A stretch of 64,000 nt of DNA. Source: Halorhodospira halophila. Its GTDB lineage: Bacteria > Pseudomonadota > Gammaproteobacteria > Nitrococcales > Halorhodospiraceae. Position 1 is the first letter of the stretch; each line of letters starts with the position of its first letter. The stretch lies in contig NZ_NHSN01000017.1 of NCBI RefSeq assembly GCF_016653405.1, positions 62,001 to 126,000 on the forward strand. The letters are read 5' to 3'. The notes beneath the pieces were generated by a model. The model was not told where the DNA came from and did not search any database. It was given only the letters and a program-made list of their open reading frames with translations. The position numbers and the translations under genes are program-made. Below, one piece after another: positions 36,673 through 46,971 of the stretch.

Positions 36673-38694
36673 GTGAACGACTCGAAGCCCCCCGCACTGT
36701 TCTCCTACCGCCCCTACTGGGCGGCCCGCTTCGGCGTAGCGCCGTTTCTGCCCATGTCCCGGCGAGAAATGGGCGAGTTGGGCTGGGACAGCTGCGACAT
36801 CATCCTGGTCACCGGCGACGCCTACGTCGATCACCCGAGCTTCGGCATGGCCATCATCGGCCGTCTGCTCGAGGCCCAGGGCTTCCGCGTGGGTATTATC
36901 GCCCAGCCCGACTGGCGCGACACCACCGACTTCCAGGCCCTGGGGGCACCGAACCTCTTCTTTGGCGTCACCGCCGGCAACATGGACTCCATGGTCAACC
37001 GGTACACCGCCGATGGTCGGCGCCGCAGCAACGACGCCTACAGCCCCGATGACGAGGGCGGACGCCGCCCCGACCGGGCCACCATCGTCTACAGCCAGCG
37101 CCTGCGCCAGGCCTACCGCGACACGCCGATCCTCCTGGGCGGGATCGAGGCCAGCCTGCGCCGCCTGGCCCACTACGACTACTGGTCCGACAAGGTCCGG
37201 CGCTCGGTGCTGCTCGACGCCAAGGCCGACCTGCTGCTCTACGGCAACGCGGAACGGGCCCTGGTCGAGGTCGCCCACCGCATCGCCGCCGGCGAGCCGC
37301 CGCAGCGGATCCGCGACGTGCGCGGCATCGCTTACGCCCGCCCCGCTCCCGGCCCCGCGGAGGACGACCCGGCCGACCAGCAGGGCGTGCTGCGGCTGCC
37401 GGACTGGGAGAGCGTGCGCCGGGACGCGGATCGTTTTGCCGAGCTGGCGCGCATCACCCGCCAGGAGACCAACCCGCACAACGCCCGGACCCTGGTGCAG
37501 GCCCACGGCGATCAGGAGGTCTGGATCACGCCGCCTCCGCTGCCGCTGAGCACCGAGGAGCTGGACACCCTCTACGAACTGCCCTACCAGCGGGGGCCGC
37601 ACCCAGACTACGCCGGACGCCGGATCCCCGCCTGGGAGATGATCCGCTTCTCGGTGAGCATCATGCGCGGCTGCTTCGGCGGCTGCAGCTTCTGCTCGAT
37701 TACGGAGCACGAGGGGCGGCTGATCCAGTCCCGCTCCCGGGAGTCGATCCTGCGCGAGATCGACGAGATCGCCGAGCGCACCGAGGGCTTTACCGGGGTC
37801 ATCTCGGATCTCGGCGGCCCCAGTGCCAACATGTACCGCATGGGCTGCAAGGACCCGCAGGCCGAGGCCCATTGCCGGCGCATGTCGTGCCTCTACCCCC
37901 GCATCTGCCGCAACCTTGATACCGATCACGAGCCGCTGATCGACCTCTACCGCCAGGCCCGGCAACGCCCCGGCGTGAAGAAGGTCCTGGTGGCCTCGGG
38001 CGTGCGCTACGACCTGGCCATCCACTCCAAGGCCTACGTGCGGGAGCTGGTCAGCCACCACGTCGGCGGCTACCTGAAGATCGCGCCGGAGCACACGGAG
38101 CCCGGGCCCCTGGGGCAGATGCTCAAACCGGGCATGGACACCTACGATCGCTTCAAGGCGCTGTTTGAGGACTACAGCCGGCGGGCGGGCAAGGAGCAGT
38201 ACCTGATCCCGTACTTCATTGCCGCCCACCCGGGCACCACGGACGAGGACATGCTGCAGCTGGCCCTGTGGCTCAAGCGCAACGGCTTCCGGCCCAACCA
38301 GGTGCAGGCCTTCCTGCCCACGCCCATGGCGCTGGCCACCGCCATGTATCACAGCGGCCGCGACCCGCTGCGCCGGGTCGGGCCGGAGGGCGGCGCCCCG
38401 GTGCACACCGCCCGGGGTCTGCGCACGCGTCGGCTCCACAAGGCCTTCCTGCGTTACCACGACCCGGAGAACTGGCCGCTGCTGCGCCAGGCCCTGCAGC
38501 GCATGGGCCGCGCGGACCTGATCGGCAACAGCAAACGTCACCTGGTGCCCGCCCACCAGCCGCCGGGCACCGGATCCGCCGGCGAGGGGCGGCGGACCCC
38601 GACGGGCAAGCACCCCCGCCGGCAGACGCCGCCCGCGGGCGCCCCCCCGGCCCGGCAGCGAAAGGGCCGGGGGCGGGGCAGGCGCCAGCGCTAA
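36673..38694 (+). CDS. YgiQ family radical SAM protein
   Basis: A 673-residue radical SAM protein of the YgiQ/UPF0313 type. The N-terminal domain begins with [20 protein letters not shown]12-binding-like region ([19 protein letters not shown]) precedes the radical SAM core, whose cluster motif is CFGGCSFC (C-x3-C-x2-C) at about residues 334-341. The C-terminal 45 residues are a basic Pro/Arg/Gly-rich tail, possibly RNA-binding. The reaction is unknown. The start is GTG at 36673. It converges with glgA, 30 bases apart, with no obvious terminator between them. Confidence 0.92.
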   Translation: MNDSKPPALFSYRPYWAARFGVAPFLPMSRREMGELGWDSCDIILVTGDAYVDHPSFGMAIIGRLLEAQGFRVGIIAQPDWRDTTDFQALGAPNLFFGVTAGNMDSMVNRYTADGRRRSNDAYSPDDEGGRRPDRATIVYSQRLRQAYRDTPILLGGIEASLRRLAHYDYWSDKVRRSVLLDAKADLLLYGNAERALVEVAHRIAAGEPPQRIRDVRGIAYARPAPGPAEDDPADQQGVLRLPDWESVRRDADRFAELARITRQETNPHNARTLVQAHGDQEVWITPPPLPLSTEELDTLYELPYQRGPHPDYAGRRIPAWEMIRFSVSIMRGCFGGCSFCSITEHEGRLIQSRSRESILREIDEIAERTEGFTGVISDLGGPSANMYRMGCKDPQAEAHCRRMSCLYPRICRNLDTDHEPLIDLYRQARQRPGVKKVLVASGVRYDLAIHSKAYVRELVSHHVGGYLKIAPEHTEPGPLGQMLKPGMDTYDRFKALFEDYSRRAGKEQYLIPYFIAAHPGTTDEDMLQLALWLKRNGFRPNQVQAFLPTPMALATAMYHSGRDPLRRVGPEGGAPVHTARGLRTRRLHKAFLRYHDPENWPLLRQALQRMGRADLIGNSKRHLVPAHQPPGTGSAGEGRRTPTGKHPRRQTPPAGAPPARQRKGRGRGRRQR

Positions 38695-38724
38695 TCCGCG
38701 GGCGCTGACCCGGCGGAGCGGTCG

Positions 38725-40158
38725 TCATCCCCGCTCTGCCCCCAGCTCGCGATACAGATCCCGATACGCCCGCGCCGAGGCCTCCCACGAGTAGCTCCCG
38801 GCCATGCCGCGGGCCTGGATGGCGTGCCAAGCCGACCGATCCCGCCAGTGCGCCAAGGCCCGCTCCACCGCCTCGGCCAGGGCGGCGCCCTCCGCCGCAG
38901 CCAGGTGGAAACCGTTACCGCTCTGGGGGTGGGCATCCACGTCCACGACCGTATCCGCCAGCCCGCCGGTGGGGTGGACCACCGGCGGCGTCCCGTAGCG
39001 CAGGGAGTAGAGCTGGTTGAGCCCGCACGGCTCAAAGCGCGAGGGCATCAGAAACAGATCACTGCCGGCCTCGATCTGGTGGGCGAGCGCCTCATCGTAG
39101 CCGATCACCACCCCGACCTGCCCCGGATATTGTTCGGCCGCGGCACGCAGCGCGGCCTCCAGCCTATGATCCCCCGAGCCGAGAAGGGCCAGCCGCGCGC
39201 CGCTGGCCAGCAGACGCGGCAACGCCGCCAGGATCAGGTCCACACCCTTTTGCTCCACCAGCCGACCGACGAAACCGAGCACGGGCCCGTCGCCCTCCGC
39301 CAGGCCAACGGCCCGTGCCACGGCTCCGCGATTGGCCCACCGGGCCGGGTCGTCCGGTTCGGCGTAGCGGGCGGCCAGATGGGGGTCACGCCCCGGGTCC
39401 CAGGTCTCGGTATCGATGCCGTTGACGATGCCGAACAGCCGGTCCCGCCGGTGGTGGAGGAGCCCCTCCAGCCCCCAGCCAAAGGCCGGGGTCTGGATCT
39501 CGCGAGCGTAGGTTGGGCTGACCGTCACCAGGGCGTCGGCGAAGACCAGCGAGCCCTTGATAAAGGCCAGCTGGCCGAAAAACTCCAACCCCTCGGGGTG
39601 CCAGAGCTCGGCTGGCAGCCCGAGCCGGGGATAGAGTTCCGCCGGAAAGAGCCCGCGGTAGGCCAGATTGTGGATACCGAACACGGTGGCCGGCCGCTCG
39701 CTGCGCTCGCGCAGGAACACCGGGGCCAACGCGGTCTGCCAGTCGTTGCCGTGGAGCACGTCGGCGCGCCAGTCCAGCAAATCCCCCGCTGCCAGAGCCG
39801 CAGCCACCTGCGACAGACGGCAGAACCGCCAATGATTGTCCGGCCAGGCATCGCCCCCAGCCGTGGCGTAGGGACCGCCGACGCGTGCGAACAGCGGCGG
39901 ATCGTCGAGCAGCCAGACCCCAACCCCGGTGCCGGGCAGCCGCCCTTCAATCAGCGCCACATCCCCGTCGGCCCACGGCACCTGACGCCGGCGGACCGTG
40001 CCCTCCAGCTGCTCGGCGGCACCCGGATAGGCGGGCATCAACAGGTGTACGTCGCAATCGAGCTCAGCCAGCCCCCGGGTCAGGCCGAAAGCCACGTCGC
40101 CCAAGCCCCCGGTCTTGGCCAGCGGCCAAGCCTCGGCGGTGGCGAACAGGATCCTCAC
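38725..40158 (-). CDS. glgA: Glycogen synthase (ADP-glucose)
   Basis: A 477-residue GT5 family starch/glycogen synthase, the same size as E. coli GlgA. It extends alpha-1,4-glucan with ADP-glucose. The N-terminal substrate motif is [12 protein letters not shown], with HGNDWQTAL, a C-terminal nucleotide-binding domain ([14 protein letters not shown]) and the catalytic-loop region [19 protein letters not shown]. The start is GTG at 40158, overlapping the glgB stop as GTGA; the upstream open frame is inside glgB. It is the second gene of the glgB-glgA pair. Confidence 0.96.
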   Translation of the reverse strand: MRILFATAEAWPLAKTGGLGDVAFGLTRGLAELDCDVHLLMPAYPGAAEQLEGTVRRRQVPWADGDVALIEGRLPGTGVGVWLLDDPPLFARVGGPYATAGGDAWPDNHWRFCRLSQVAAALAAGDLLDWRADVLHGNDWQTALAPVFLRERSERPATVFGIHNLAYRGLFPAELYPRLGLPAELWHPEGLEFFGQLAFIKGSLVFADALVTVSPTYAREIQTPAFGWGLEGLLHHRRDRLFGIVNGIDTETWDPGRDPHLAARYAEPDDPARWANRGAVARAVGLAEGDGPVLGFVGRLVEQKGVDLILAALPRLLASGARLALLGSGDHRLEAALRAAAEQYPGQVGVVIGYDEALAHQIEAGSDLFLMPSRFEPCGLNQLYSLRYGTPPVVHPTGGLADTVVDVDAHPQSGNGFHLAAAEGAALAEAVERALAHWRDRSAWHAIQARGMAGSYSWEASARAYRDLYRELGAERG

Positions 40159-42344
40159 GCACCCTCCCCGACCAGCACCAGGCCGGCCAGCGGCGGCAGG
40201 GTCAGCACCACCGAATACGGGTGGCCGCTCCACGGCACCGGCTCGGCGATCACGCCACCGGCGTTGCCCACATCCGAGCCGCCGTAGAGGGCCGAATCGG
40301 TGTTCATCCGCTCCGCCCAGTACCCAGCGACCGGCACGCCCAGCCGATAGCCGTGGCGTGGCACCGGCGTGAAGTTGAGAACCACCATTGCCCGCTCGCC
40401 GGCGTCACCGCAGCGCAGGTAACTGAACACCGACTGCTCGGCGTCGTGGCAGTCCACCCAGGCGAAGCCCGCCTCGGAGAAGTCGTGCCGGTGCAGCGCC
40501 GGCTCGCCCCGGTAGAGCCCGTTGAGATCGCCGATCAGGCGCTGCACGCCGGCGTGGCGTGGATCGGATAGGGCCGCCCAGTCCACCGTAGAATCGGCAT
40601 CCCATTCGCTGCGCTGGCCGATCTCGCAGCCCATGAACAGCAGCTTTTTGCCCGGATAGGTGAACTGGTAGGCGTAGAGCAGGCGCAGGTTGGCCAGGCG
40701 CTGCCAGTCGTCGCCGGGCATGCGGTCAAGCAGGCTGCCCTTGCCGTGGACCACCTCGTCATGACTGAACGGCAGGACGAAGTTCTCGGTGAAGGCGTAG
40801 AGCAGACCAAAGGTCAGCTGGTCGTGGTGGTAGCGGCGGTGGACGGGGTCCTCGCCGAGGTAGGTCAGGGTGTCGTGCATCCAGCCCATGTTCCACTTCA
40901 TGGTGAACCCCAGCCCACCGAGGTAGGTCGGGCGCGTGACCTGCGGCCAAGAGGTGGACTCCTCCGCGATGATGCAGGTCCCAGGCTGCTCGCCGTGGGT
41001 AACGGTGTTGACCTCGCGCAGGAAGGCGATGGCCTCCAGGTTCTCGTTGCCGCCGTGGACGTTCGCCACCCAGTCACCGTCCTCGCGGGAGTAGTCCAGA
41101 TAGAGCATGGAGGCCACTGCGTCGACGCGCAGCCCATCCAGATGGTAGGCCTCGAGCCAGTACACGGCGCTGGAGAGCAGGAAACTGCGCACCTCGTTGC
41201 GGCCGAAGTTGAAGATCAGCGTCCCCCAGTCGCGGTGCTCCCCCTGGCGGGGATCGGCGTGCTCGTAGAGCGGCGTACCGTCGAAGCGGGCCAGCGCCCA
41301 GGCGTCCCGCGGGAAGTGGGCGGGCACCCAGTCCAGGATCACTCCGATGCCGTGGCGGTGGCAGTAGTCAATGAAGTAGCGGAAATCATCCGGGCCGCCG
41401 AAGCGGCTGGTCGGGGCAAAGTAGCCGGTGGTCTGGTAGCCCCAAGAGTCGTCCAGCGGGTGCTCGGTGATCGGCAGCAGCTCGATGTGGGTAAACCCAG
41501 TGCGCTGGACGTACGCGACCAGCTCGTGGGCAAGGGTGCGGTAGTCGAGGAAACCGCCCTGCGCATCGCGCTGCCAGGAGCCAAGGTGGACCTCGTAGAT
41601 CGACCAGGGCGCCTGCTGCCAGGCGCTGCCCTCCCGGCGCCGGCGCTCCATCCACTCGCCGTCCTCCCAGGCGTAGGCCTCCGGCGGCTCGACCACGGCG
41701 GCCGTTTCGGGCCTTTGCTGGTAACGCCGGGCACAGGGGTCGGTCTTGAGCATGGGGCCACAACCGCCGTGACCGCGTAACTCGAACTTGTACAACGCCC
41801 CCGGCTCCAGCCCGGGGATAAACAGCTCCCACACCCCGGCCTCGAGGCGCAACCGCATGGGGTGAAGACGCCCGTCCCAGCGGTTGAAGTCGCCCACCAC
41901 GCTGACCCGCTCGGCGTTGGGCGCCCAGACGGCAAAGGCCACGCCCGCCACCCCCTCCACCGTGGTGCAGTGCGCGCCTAGAAAGCGCTGGGCGTGCCAG
42001 TGCCGCCCCTCGGCGTAGAGGTGCAGATCGAACTCGGAGAGCACCGGCGGGAAGCTGTAGGGGTCGTAGGTGCTGCGCCAGCTCCCGCCAGCGTCGCGCC
42101 AGCAGAAGACGTACGGCGCCTGCAGGGCGGCGGGCAGCGGCGCCTCGAAGAAGTCGGTACCCGCGATACGGGGCACCGCGGTGCCGTCCTTGAAGGTTAC
42201 CTCCACGGCTTCCGGGTGGTAGATCCGCACCCGGCGCTCGGCGCCGTGGGGCCCGCCGAGGTAGGCGAAGGGGTCGGCGTGACGGCCCTCCGCGATACGC
42301 TGCCGGTCGTCACCCCCGGCATCCTTCTGAATGGATCGATTCAC
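40155..42344 (-). CDS. glgB: 1,4-alpha-glucan branching enzyme
   Basis: A 729-residue GH13 enzyme (E. coli 728) that introduces alpha-1,6 branches into glycogen. An N-terminal CBM48-type region ([22 protein letters not shown]) precedes the catalytic barrel. The catalytic residues are visible as Asp in [17 protein letters not shown], Glu in [10 protein letters not shown] and Asp in [11 protein letters not shown] prefer the GTG at 42344 (then [10 protein letters not shown]), which gives the E. coli-like length; an ATG at 42398 gives 18 more residues with no homologous counterpart. It is divergent from glgC with a 126-base gap. Confidence 0.95.
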   Translation of the reverse strand: MNRSIQKDAGGDDRQRIAEGRHADPFAYLGGPHGAERRVRIYHPEAVEVTFKDGTAVPRIAGTDFFEAPLPAALQAPYVFCWRDAGGSWRSTYDPYSFPPVLSEFDLHLYAEGRHWHAQRFLGAHCTTVEGVAGVAFAVWAPNAERVSVVGDFNRWDGRLHPMRLRLEAGVWELFIPGLEPGALYKFELRGHGGCGPMLKTDPCARRYQQRPETAAVVEPPEAYAWEDGEWMERRRREGSAWQQAPWSIYEVHLGSWQRDAQGGFLDYRTLAHELVAYVQRTGFTHIELLPITEHPLDDSWGYQTTGYFAPTSRFGGPDDFRYFIDYCHRHGIGVILDWVPAHFPRDAWALARFDGTPLYEHADPRQGEHRDWGTLIFNFGRNEVRSFLLSSAVYWLEAYHLDGLRVDAVASMLYLDYSREDGDWVANVHGGNENLEAIAFLREVNTVTHGEQPGTCIIAEESTSWPQVTRPTYLGGLGFTMKWNMGWMHDTLTYLGEDPVHRRYHHDQLTFGLLYAFTENFVLPFSHDEVVHGKGSLLDRMPGDDWQRLANLRLLYAYQFTYPGKKLLFMGCEIGQRSEWDADSTVDWAALSDPRHAGVQRLIGDLNGLYRGEPALHRHDFSEAGFAWVDCHDAEQSVFSYLRCGDAGERAMVVLNFTPVPRHGYRLGVPVAGYWAERMNTDSALYGGSDVGNAGGVIAEPVPWSGHPYSVVLTLPPLAGLVLVGEGA

Positions 42345-42470
42345 GCGCACACCCCGCTCGCCGGCTTCAATGGACCCTGCCGGAAGGGGCGCTGGCACGC
42401 AATACCCTGTCGATCGCCGGAAAAGCCGTCCATACTGCCCTTCAGGCCTCTGTCACCAGGAAGATCCGAC

Positions 42471-43736
42471 GTGTTATCCCATCGCTCTCCCCGTTTCGTC
42501 AGCCGCCTGACCCGAGACACCCTGGCCCTGATCCTCGCCGGCGGCCGCGGCACGCGGCTGCGCGAGCTCACCCAGTGGCGTGCCAAACCGGCGGTTCCGT
42601 TCGGCGGCAAGTTCCGCATCATCGACTTCCCCCTGTCCAACTGCATTAATTCCGGCGTGCGGCGCATTGGCGTACTCACCCAGTACAAGGCCCACTCCCT
42701 GATCCGGCACATCCGTCAGGGCTGGAGCTCGCTGAGCAGCGACTTCGGCGAGTTCGTCGAACTGCTGCCAGCCCAGCAGCGCATCGCCGACTCCTGGTAC
42801 CAAGGCACGGCCGATGCGGTTTATCAGAGCCTGGACATCGTCCGGCTGCACGATCCCGACTACGTCCTGATCCTCGCCGGCGACCACATCTACAAGATGG
42901 ACTACGGGCCGCTGCTTGCCTACCACGTGGAGAGCGGCGCCGACGTCACCGTCAGTTGCCTCGAGGTCCCCATCGAGGAAGCCAGCGCCTTCGGCGTCAT
43001 GGGCATCGATGACGACAGCCGGGTGGTTCGCTTCGACGAGAAGCCGGCCAGCCCCACCCCGATCCCCGGCCGCGACGACCGTGCGCTGGCCTCCATGGGG
43101 GTCTACGTCTTCAACCGGGACTTCCTCTTCCGAACCCTCGGGGCGGACGCCCGCAGCGGCTCGGAGCATGACTTCGGCAAGGACATCATCCCGCAGCTGA
43201 TCGACCAGGCCCGAGTCATGGCCTACCCCTTCCGGGAGCCGACCACCGGGGACCAGGCGTACTGGCGGGACGTAGGAACCATCGACGCCTTCTGGCGGAC
43301 CAACCTTGAGCTGATCGACGTCACCCCGGAGCTCAACCTCTATGACCGCAAGTGGCCGATCTGGACCTTCCAGGAGCAGCTGCCCCCGGCCAAGTTCGTC
43401 TTCGACGAGGAGGGCCGCCGCGGCACCGTAGTCGACTCCATGGTCTCCGGCGGGTGCATCATCTCCGGGGCGCGGCTACGGCGCTCGCTACTGTTCTCGT
43501 CGGTGATCGTCGATGAACGCACCCGGGTTGAGGACTCGGTGATCCTCCCCGAGGCCCATATCGAGCCCGACTGTCGGATCCGCAACGCGGTGATCGACAA
43601 GTACTGCCACATCCAGGCGGGGACCGTGATCGGCGAAGATCCCGAGGAGGACGCGCGGCGCTTTACGGTCAGCCCCAGCGGTGTTGTCCTCGTCACCCCG
43701 GAAATGCTCGGCCAGGAGATCCACGTTGTCTATTGA
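42471..43736 (+). CDS. glgC: Glucose-1-phosphate adenylyltransferase
   Basis: A 421-residue ADP-glucose pyrophosphorylase, the committed step of glycogen synthesis. The N-terminal [14 protein letters not shown] is followed by [19 protein letters not shown]. The catalytic Asp lies in [11 protein letters not shown], and the C-terminal left-handed beta-helix has hexapeptide-like repeats. I choose the GTG at 42471, six bases after AGGAAGA; the frame is open to 41994 over the glgB end and leader. It is the first gene of glgC-GH57-malQ, divergent from glgB. Confidence 0.95.
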   Translation: MLSHRSPRFVSRLTRDTLALILAGGRGTRLRELTQWRAKPAVPFGGKFRIIDFPLSNCINSGVRRIGVLTQYKAHSLIRHIRQGWSSLSSDFGEFVELLPAQQRIADSWYQGTADAVYQSLDIVRLHDPDYVLILAGDHIYKMDYGPLLAYHVESGADVTVSCLEVPIEEASAFGVMGIDDDSRVVRFDEKPASPTPIPGRDDRALASMGVYVFNRDFLFRTLGADARSGSEHDFGKDIIPQLIDQARVMAYPFREPTTGDQAYWRDVGTIDAFWRTNLELIDVTPELNLYDRKWPIWTFQEQLPPAKFVFDEEGRRGTVVDSMVSGGCIISGARLRRSLLFSSVIVDERTRVEDSVILPEAHIEPDCRIRNAVIDKYCHIQAGTVIGEDPEEDARRFTVSPSGVVLVTPEMLGQEIHVVY

Positions 43737-45459
43737 TGCCAGCGACCCGAACGCGACAGAGACCCAGCCCGTGCGCGTGGTGCTGTGCTGGCACATGCAC
43801 CAGCCGAGCTACCTCGACCCCGGCACCGGCGACTACCTACTACCTTGGACCTACCTGCACGGGATCAAGGACTACGCCGACATGGCCGCCCACCTCGAGG
43901 CCAACCCGGCGGCGCGCGCAGTGGTCAACTTCTCCCCGGTTCTCCTCGAGCAGCTGGAGGACTACAGCCGCCAGATCGCCGGCTTCCTGGAAAGCGGCGA
44001 ACGGCTGCGCGACCCCCTGCTGCGCGCCCTGGCCATGCCCACCCTGCCGGTCAACGAGCACGAGCGGCGCCGCCTGGTCGAGCAGTGCCAGCGCATCAAC
44101 CGCCAGCGGCTAGCGGACCCGTTCCCGGCATTCCGGCACCTGCTCGAGATCGCCGAGATGGTCAGCGCCCACCCGGCGAGCATGCGCTACCTCAGCGACG
44201 CCTTCTTGGTGGATCTGATCACCTGGTACCACCTGGGCTGGATGGGCGAGACCGTCCGCCGCGGCGAGCCGCGGGTCCAGCGGCTGATCGACCAGGGCAA
44301 GGGCTTTACCCTCCACGACCGACGCGAACTGCTCGGCGTAATCGGCGAGCTGCTCGCCGGCCTGCCCCACCGCTACCGCCACCTGGCCGAGACCGGGCGG
44401 GTCGAGCTGTCGATGACCCCCTATGGGCACCCCATCCTGCCACTGCTCCAGGATCTGCAGTGCGCCCGCGAGTCCTGGCCCGAGAGTTCCATGCCGGTGG
44501 TCGACCGCTATCCCGGCGGCGAGGACCGGGCGCGCTGGCACCTCGAGCAGGGCATACGGCGCTTTGAGCACACCTTCGGCCACCGTCCGCGGGGGTGCTG
44601 GCCGTCGGAGGGGGCGATCAGCCAGGCCACCCTGAGGCTACTGCAGGAGTTCGGATTCCGCTGGGCGGCCAGCGGCGGCGCGGTCCTGGACAACAGCCTC
44701 GGCCCGGAGGGCACCGGCAACGGCCAGTGGCACCGGGCCTACGCCCTCGACGCCGAGGGCGACAGCGGCGACGGAACCCGCTGCTTCTTCCGCGACGACG
44801 GGCTGTCCGACGCCATCGGCTTCGAGTTCTCCGACTGGCACGGCGACGACGCCGTCGCCAATCTAATCAGCCGCATGGAGGCCATCGCCGCCGGCTGCGA
44901 GGCACCGGAACAGACGGTCATCCCGATCATCATGGACGGCGAGAACGCCTGGGAGCACTACCCCGCCAACGGTTTCCATTTTCTCAACGGCTTGTATCAG
45001 CGGCTCGGCGATCACCCGGGACTGGTGCTGACCACCTTCGCCGAGGCGGCCGAGGAACTCGAGCCGCGCCCCCTGTCACGACTGGTGGCCGGCAGCTGGG
45101 TCTACGGCACCCTCTCCACCTGGATCGGCGAGGTGGACAAGGATCGGGCCTGGGAGCTGCTTGCCGAGGCCAAGCAGGCGTTCGATCAGCGTATCGGCGC
45201 GCTCGACGAAGCCGCCCGGGAACGCGCCGAGGCGCAGCTGGCCATCTGCGAGAGTTCGGACTGGTTCTGGTGGTTCGGCGACTACAACCCCGCCGACGTG
45301 ATCCGCGACTTCGACCACCTCTATCGGATCCAACTCGCCGCGCTGTACCACGCCCTGGGCCAGGAGCCGCCGGAGCACCTGAGCCACGCCTTCGCGCGCC
45401 AGGGCCGGGGCTCGCCCGAGCGCGGCGGCGTGATGCGCCACGGACGCGCCGAGCCGTGA
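43726..45459 (+). CDS. Glycoside hydrolase family 57 protein
   Basis: A 577-residue GH57 alpha-glucan enzyme. Conserved regions are the first motif WHMHQPSY, the nucleophile region [13 protein letters not shown] with the presumed Glu, the acid/base region [17 protein letters not shown], and [11 protein letters not shown]. Members of this family are amylases, 4-alpha-glucanotransferases or branching enzymes, and the exact activity cannot be read from the sequence. The start is a TTG at 43726 inside the end of glgC (11-base overlap), with AGGAGA six bases upstream, so it depends on glgC translation. It overlaps malQ by four bases. The locus points to glycogen turnover. Confidence 0.9.
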   Translation: MSIDASDPNATETQPVRVVLCWHMHQPSYLDPGTGDYLLPWTYLHGIKDYADMAAHLEANPAARAVVNFSPVLLEQLEDYSRQIAGFLESGERLRDPLLRALAMPTLPVNEHERRRLVEQCQRINRQRLADPFPAFRHLLEIAEMVSAHPASMRYLSDAFLVDLITWYHLGWMGETVRRGEPRVQRLIDQGKGFTLHDRRELLGVIGELLAGLPHRYRHLAETGRVELSMTPYGHPILPLLQDLQCARESWPESSMPVVDRYPGGEDRARWHLEQGIRRFEHTFGHRPRGCWPSEGAISQATLRLLQEFGFRWAASGGAVLDNSLGPEGTGNGQWHRAYALDAEGDSGDGTRCFFRDDGLSDAIGFEFSDWHGDDAVANLISRMEAIAAGCEAPEQTVIPIIMDGENAWEHYPANGFHFLNGLYQRLGDHPGLVLTTFAEAAEELEPRPLSRLVAGSWVYGTLSTWIGEVDKDRAWELLAEAKQAFDQRIGALDEAARERAEAQLAICESSDWFWWFGDYNPADVIRDFDHLYRIQLAALYHALGQEPPEHLSHAFARQGRGSPERGGVMRHGRAEP

Positions 45460-46949
45460 GCGGCGCGGAGCTGGCCGAGCGGCGCCGGGCTGGGGTGCTG
45501 GTTCACCTCAGCGCCCTGCCTGGGCCCGCAGGCAACGGCGACCTGGGGCAGCACGCCTACCGCTTCGTGGACTGGCTGGCGGCAAGCGGCTTCACCATCT
45601 GGCAGATGCTGCCGCTCGGCCCCACCCACGACGACCTCAGCCCCTACCAGGGGTTGTCGGTTCACGCGGGCGAGCCGTGCTACATCGACCTAAACGCACT
45701 GGCCGAGCGGGGGTGGCTGACGCCGGAGGAGCTTCACCCCCCAGAGACCGGAGACGATCCTGTCGCGCTGCGGGCCTGGCGCCGCTCCTGCCTGCACCGC
45801 GCCCACCAGCGGCTGCGCGAACAAGGTGACGCACCGACCGAGGCGCAGATCGACGCCTTCCGGCGCGAGCAGGGCCACTGGCTGGAGGACTACGCCCTCT
45901 ACGCCGCCCTGCGCGAGGAGCACGGCGACGCGGCCTGGTGGACGTGGCCCGCCGCCGAGCGGGACCGCGAACCGGCGGCGCTGGAGGCAGCCACCCACCG
46001 GCTGGCCGGGCGGATCGACCGCCACATCTTTGAACAGTACCTCTTCTTCAGCCAGTGGCAGGCGTTGCGCGACTACGCCGCCGAGCGCGGTGTCCAGTTC
46101 TTCGGCGACGTCCCCATTTTCGTCGCCCACGACAGCGCCGATACCTGGGCCCACCGGCGGTACTTCCGACTCGACGACGAGGGGCATGCGGCCCTCGTCG
46201 CCGGCGTGCCACCGGACTATTTCTCCGCCGAGGGCCAGCGCTGGGGCAACCCGCTCTACGACTGGCAGCGCCTGCAGGGCGACGGCTTCGCGTGGTGGCT
46301 CGAGCGGCTGGCCACCCAGCTGGCCCTGTTCGACTTCGTGCGCATCGATCACTTCCGGGGGCTGAGCGCCTGCTGGGCGATCCCGGCCGAGGCGCCCACC
46401 GCCCGGGACGGATACTGGGAGGCAGCCCCCGGGGACGCCCTACTCGAGGCGGTGGAGGAGCGCTTCGGTCGGGTCCCGCTGGTGGCCGAGGATCTGGGCG
46501 TGATCACCGAGGACGTGGAGCGGCTCCGCGAGCGCTTCGCCCTGCCGGGGATGAAGGTGCTGCACTTCGCCTTCGACAGCGACGCCGCCAACCCCTACCT
46601 ACCCCACCAGCACCACCGGCACTGCGTCGTCTACACCGGTACCCACGACAACGACACCACCCTGGGCTGGTACGCCGACCTACCGGAGGCGACGGCGCAG
46701 CGGCTCCACGCCTACCTGGGCCACCCCGGCGAACCGATGCCGTGGCCGCTGATCCGGGCAGCGCTGGCGTCGGTGGCAGGACTGGCCGTGATCCCGTTGC
46801 AGGATCTGCTGGCGCTGGGCGGCGAGCACCGCATGAACGTGCCCGGGGTTGCCGAGGGCAACTGGCGCTGGCGTTTTGAATGGGAGTGGCTGCCCGGCCC
46901 CCTGGCCGGGCAGCTGCGCGCCCTCAACGAACTCTACGGCCGGCTCTAG
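45456..46949 (+). CDS. malQ: 4-alpha-glucanotransferase (amylomaltase)
   Basis: A 497-residue GH77 enzyme that transfers alpha-1,4-glucan chains between oligosaccharides. Motifs are LPLGPTHDDLSPYQGLS near the N-terminus, FDFVRIDHFRGL with the catalytic nucleophile Asp, VAEDLGVI with the acid/base Glu, and YTGTHDNDTTLGWY with the transition-state Asp. The GTG at 45456 overlaps the GH57 stop as GTGA; the long open frame upstream to 44595 lies inside that gene. With GlgP it would process the outer chains of glycogen. Confidence 0.95.
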   Translation: MSGAELAERRRAGVLVHLSALPGPAGNGDLGQHAYRFVDWLAASGFTIWQMLPLGPTHDDLSPYQGLSVHAGEPCYIDLNALAERGWLTPEELHPPETGDDPVALRAWRRSCLHRAHQRLREQGDAPTEAQIDAFRREQGHWLEDYALYAALREEHGDAAWWTWPAAERDREPAALEAATHRLAGRIDRHIFEQYLFFSQWQALRDYAAERGVQFFGDVPIFVAHDSADTWAHRRYFRLDDEGHAALVAGVPPDYFSAEGQRWGNPLYDWQRLQGDGFAWWLERLATQLALFDFVRIDHFRGLSACWAIPAEAPTARDGYWEAAPGDALLEAVEERFGRVPLVAEDLGVITEDVERLRERFALPGMKVLHFAFDSDAANPYLPHQHHRHCVVYTGTHDNDTTLGWYADLPEATAQRLHAYLGHPGEPMPWPLIRAALASVAGLAVIPLQDLLALGGEHRMNVPGVAEGNWRWRFEWEWLPGPLAGQLRALNELYGRL

Positions 46950-46971
46950 GCGGCGGTCGCCGCCTAGAGCC
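46942..46971. terminator. Palindromic hairpin holding both convergent stop codons
   Basis: A perfect 13-base-pair inverted repeat (46942-46954 with 46959-46971) with loop GGTC lies between malQ and glgP. The malQ stop TAG (46947-46949) and the glgP stop (46966-46964 on the minus strand) are both inside the stem. There is no T run. It is a compact bidirectional transcript-end candidate. Confidence 0.6.

Noticed and set aside
36607-38613. A 668-codon minus-strand frame opposite the radical SAM gene
   Set aside because: Shadow frame; the plus-strand YgiQ-type protein has the full cluster motif and family blocks.
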